A stretch of 20,970 nt of DNA, taken from Sphacelaria rigidula. Lineage: Eukaryota > Phaeophyceae > Sphacelariales. The notes beneath the pieces were generated by a model. The model saw only the letters and a program-made list of their open reading frames with translations, searched no databases and had not been told where the DNA came from. Both the position numbers and the translations under genes were made by a program. The stretch is taken from assembly GCA_964200075.2 (NCBI GenBank), contig CAXNAA020000477.1, positions 1-20,970 on the forward strand, written 5' to 3'. Shown one piece after another: positions 19,457 through 20,970 of the stretch (within the stretch, counting starts at the first letter, position 1; each line of letters begins with the position of its first letter).

Positions 19457-20394
19457 TCACTTCCTCCGTGACTCTCGTCCGGGTTTGATGAGCTGCTTGA
19501 GCGCATCGATTGGCTTAATGTTCCACGATTCCACGTGGCGCTCGATCCGTCCTGAATCGGAGAAGAAGAATTCCGTTCCCTAACGAAGAAAGAACGTCGG
19601 TATCAAGATGACGGGGGTATGTCAAAAACATCATACGGGGAGAAAGTTGGAGGGAATAATGATGCAACTTTCAAACGTTTGTCGACCTTGAAGTGTGCAT
19701 TATTCCTACATGAAGGGGATGCTGAAACAGTCGCTGAAATACCAAGAGGAATTGCACGCCGAATTTGCTTATAGATTGCTCTGCTTTGCATCGCGCTCCC
19801 AGTTTTTTTTTCTCTTTCCCTTTATTGGGCTACTTCTCATGTATCGAAAAATATAACTTGTGGAAAAGTGCTTTTTTGACCCTTCTCCGTCGTTATTGCC
19901 CCAAAAAGAGGGCTCAGCGGATGTTGACACCTTGGAATAACTTGCTCTACTCGCTGAGACCGTTCCAGACCACCTTTGCGTTTTCCGTAGGTCACAGTTG
20001 CGTTCTTGGCCAAAAATTACCAAGAAGAATTGCATGTCGAAATTGCTTACAATGGAAGACATCCGAACCGCGCGTTGACATTTCTTCAACGCCACATTTT
20101 CGATATACGAGGTCAATGATTTCACCGAGACAAAAAAACATCATGCATCCGGAGTAGCGAGGAGACGCGTCACCAGGAACTGGCACAATGCCCGCCTCGA
20201 AACGCTAGTCCGCATCAACAAGTCTTTGCATTTGTCTTTTGACTCACTCCCGAGGCTGCAAGACTTGGCCTCCATGGCAATCCCAGCACGCATCGGAATC
20301 GCCATTTCGTCTTCAACGAGTCCCCCGTATCTTCCCACCCAGTAACGTCGAGGCTAACGTCTTGCATCAGCGACCCCAAGTTGTCGAGATTATT
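19457..20394 (-). CDS. DUF2358/SnoaL-like family protein, two C-terminal exons, 5' part not found
   Basis: Exons on the minus strand are 20394-20248 and 19579-19457 (stop TGA), joined in phase 0 by a 668-base intron with donor GTGAGTC and acceptor cttcgttag. The 89 residues read NNLDNLGSLMQDVSLDV, GDSLKTKWRFR, LPWRPSLAASG / GTEFFFSDSGRIERHVESWN, then IDALKQLI. From memory this resembles DUF2358 proteins of plants and algae, which have a tryptophan-containing strand, a proline-tryptophan turn, G-x-(S/T) and a G-x-I-x-x-H-x-x-x-W-(N/D) segment before a D-x-L-K-Q-L ending. The fold is thought to be SnoaL/NTF2-like and the function is not known to me. N-terminal exons, including any targeting peptide, must lie upstream (above 20394, probably beyond the window). 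The acceptor at 20395 has a long C-rich pyrimidine tract provided by a repeat. Confidence 0.78.
19580..20247 (-). other. Intron of DUF2358-like gene
   Basis: Phase-0 intron between LAASG and GTEFFF. It carries a degenerate direct repeat (19737-19772 and 20015-20050, core taccaagargaattgca, then gaaattgctta-like). Open frames inside are unrecognised. Confidence 0.8.
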
Positions 20395-20412
20395 CTAGGA
20401 TGACAAAACAGT

Positions 20413-20511
20413 TGGGGGAGGGGGCGGGGGGGTTGTATTCATTATTGTGCATGCCGTTGTCGTATGATCATTGATCTCGCATCCCTACAAAGTCGGGACG
20501 GAGCACGCCGG
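20413..20511 (-). repeat. Dispersed repeat, copy E, with C-rich tail
   Basis: Degenerate minus-strand copy (20511-20433: gtgctccgtcccgac, agggatgcgagatcaatgat, aataatgaat) followed on that strand by a C-rich tract (20432-20413). The tract lies 18 bases before the splice acceptor of the DUF2358-like exon. Confidence 0.65.
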
Positions 20512-20899
20512 GTCCCCGCTGTACCAGGATCCCAATTAATCACATTGTGCGGAGCGCCGTGATGTGTTCGGCGGGTCGCATCAAGCGTGAGCTGCATCTT
20601 GCTGAGATTGTTTGGCCCCAAGGGTATTGATTATCTTGCGTACGAATGACAGCCTCGAATGAGCTGCTTCATTTTCTGGTATTGCCACTTCCAGAGACAG
20701 CCCACGACTCACACACTGCCTCATTGGTGTCTTGCAATCTGAACACCACGCAGTATGATCATGCCCTTTGCGCGGAGTTAAAGTTATCCCACCCCCCACG
20801 ATAAAATCTCACTCGACCACCATCATGGTTGCCTGGTATAAGCAGTGAGCGGCGCAATTTACAGCATCGTCGCTAACGTACGCCACCCCTTCAGGAAAT
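20512..20899. other. Right-end region without a firm gene
   Basis: A minus-strand frame (20799-20581) could hold an upstream exon of the DUF2358-like gene but shows no family motif. Nothing else supported. Confidence 0.4.
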
Positions 20900-20970
20900 G
20901 GGGGGGGGGGGGGGGGGGCCTCATTTGTTGCTTTCCTTGTTGGTTCGGCTAAGGCAAGGGGGGGGGGGGG
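20900..20970. repeat. G homopolymers flanking a possible repeat end (copy F) at the window edge
   Basis: A 19-base G run (20900-20918) is followed by ctcatttgttgcttt, which matches the outer end of the dispersed repeat in minus orientation, and the window ends in a 13-base G run (20958-20970). The match is short, so the repeat assignment is weak; the G runs are certain in the given sequence. Confidence 0.5.

Noticed and set aside
19619-19774. Short plus-strand frame with helix-like sequence (LHEGDAETVAEI)
   Set aside because: Only about 50 codons, inside the DUF2358-like intron and antisense; too short to support a gene or transposase call.
20581-20799. Minus-strand frame as upstream exon of the DUF2358-like gene
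   Set aside because: No DUF2358 N-terminal features and no phase-matched donor that I could support.
1-20970. Prokaryotic systems (CRISPR arrays, operons, defence islands)
   Set aside because: No regularly spaced repeats or operon-like frames; the genes are spliced eukaryotic ones.

Overview
This window looks like nuclear DNA of a photosynthetic stramenopile (heterokont alga), possibly a brown alga. The lineage is an inference. It rests on split genes with GT-AG introns of about 0.3 to over 4 kb, many dispersed repeats and microsatellites, and a candidate plastid presequence (signal peptide followed by an FVAP motif of the heterokont type). No prokaryotic operon, CRISPR or phage features were seen. 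Single long reading frames are misleading here: the real genes were found by joining short exons with matching splice phases to conserved protein families.

Layout. (1) 209-5427, minus: the first three exons of an AP-3 adaptor sigma subunit, cut by the left edge, with a 4.4-kb repeat-rich first intron. (2) 5428-6000: a short interval between divergent genes. (3) 6001-10197, plus: a four-exon Iwr1-type protein (RNA polymerase II nuclear import) with ankyrin-like repeats inside it. (4) 10198-13027: no recognisable gene. It holds a tRNA-derived SINE-like head, a trinucleotide repeat and a dispersed repeat. (5) 13028-18387, plus: two candidate presequence exons, a 4-kb repeat-rich gap, then two well supported exons of a DNL-type zinc-ribbon protein (Zim17/HEP family, Hsp70 helper). 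The phases allow one plastid-targeted protein of about 202 residues. (6) 18388-19456: no firm gene. (7) 19457-20394 and beyond, minus: the two C-terminal exons of a protein resembling the DUF2358/SnoaL-like family, whose 5' part is not found.

The genes are unrelated housekeeping functions (endosomal/vacuolar sorting, RNA polymerase II import, organelle Hsp70 maintenance, a probable small plastid or mitochondrial protein), so no operon-like cooperation is expected. The least routine signals are the ankyrin/Iwr1 architecture, two adjacent foldback elements in the AP-3 intron, a dispersed repeat with a C-rich tail that in one place supplies the pyrimidine tract of a splice acceptor, and the FVAP presequence exon. 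All exon joins were done by eye and need transcript confirmation.
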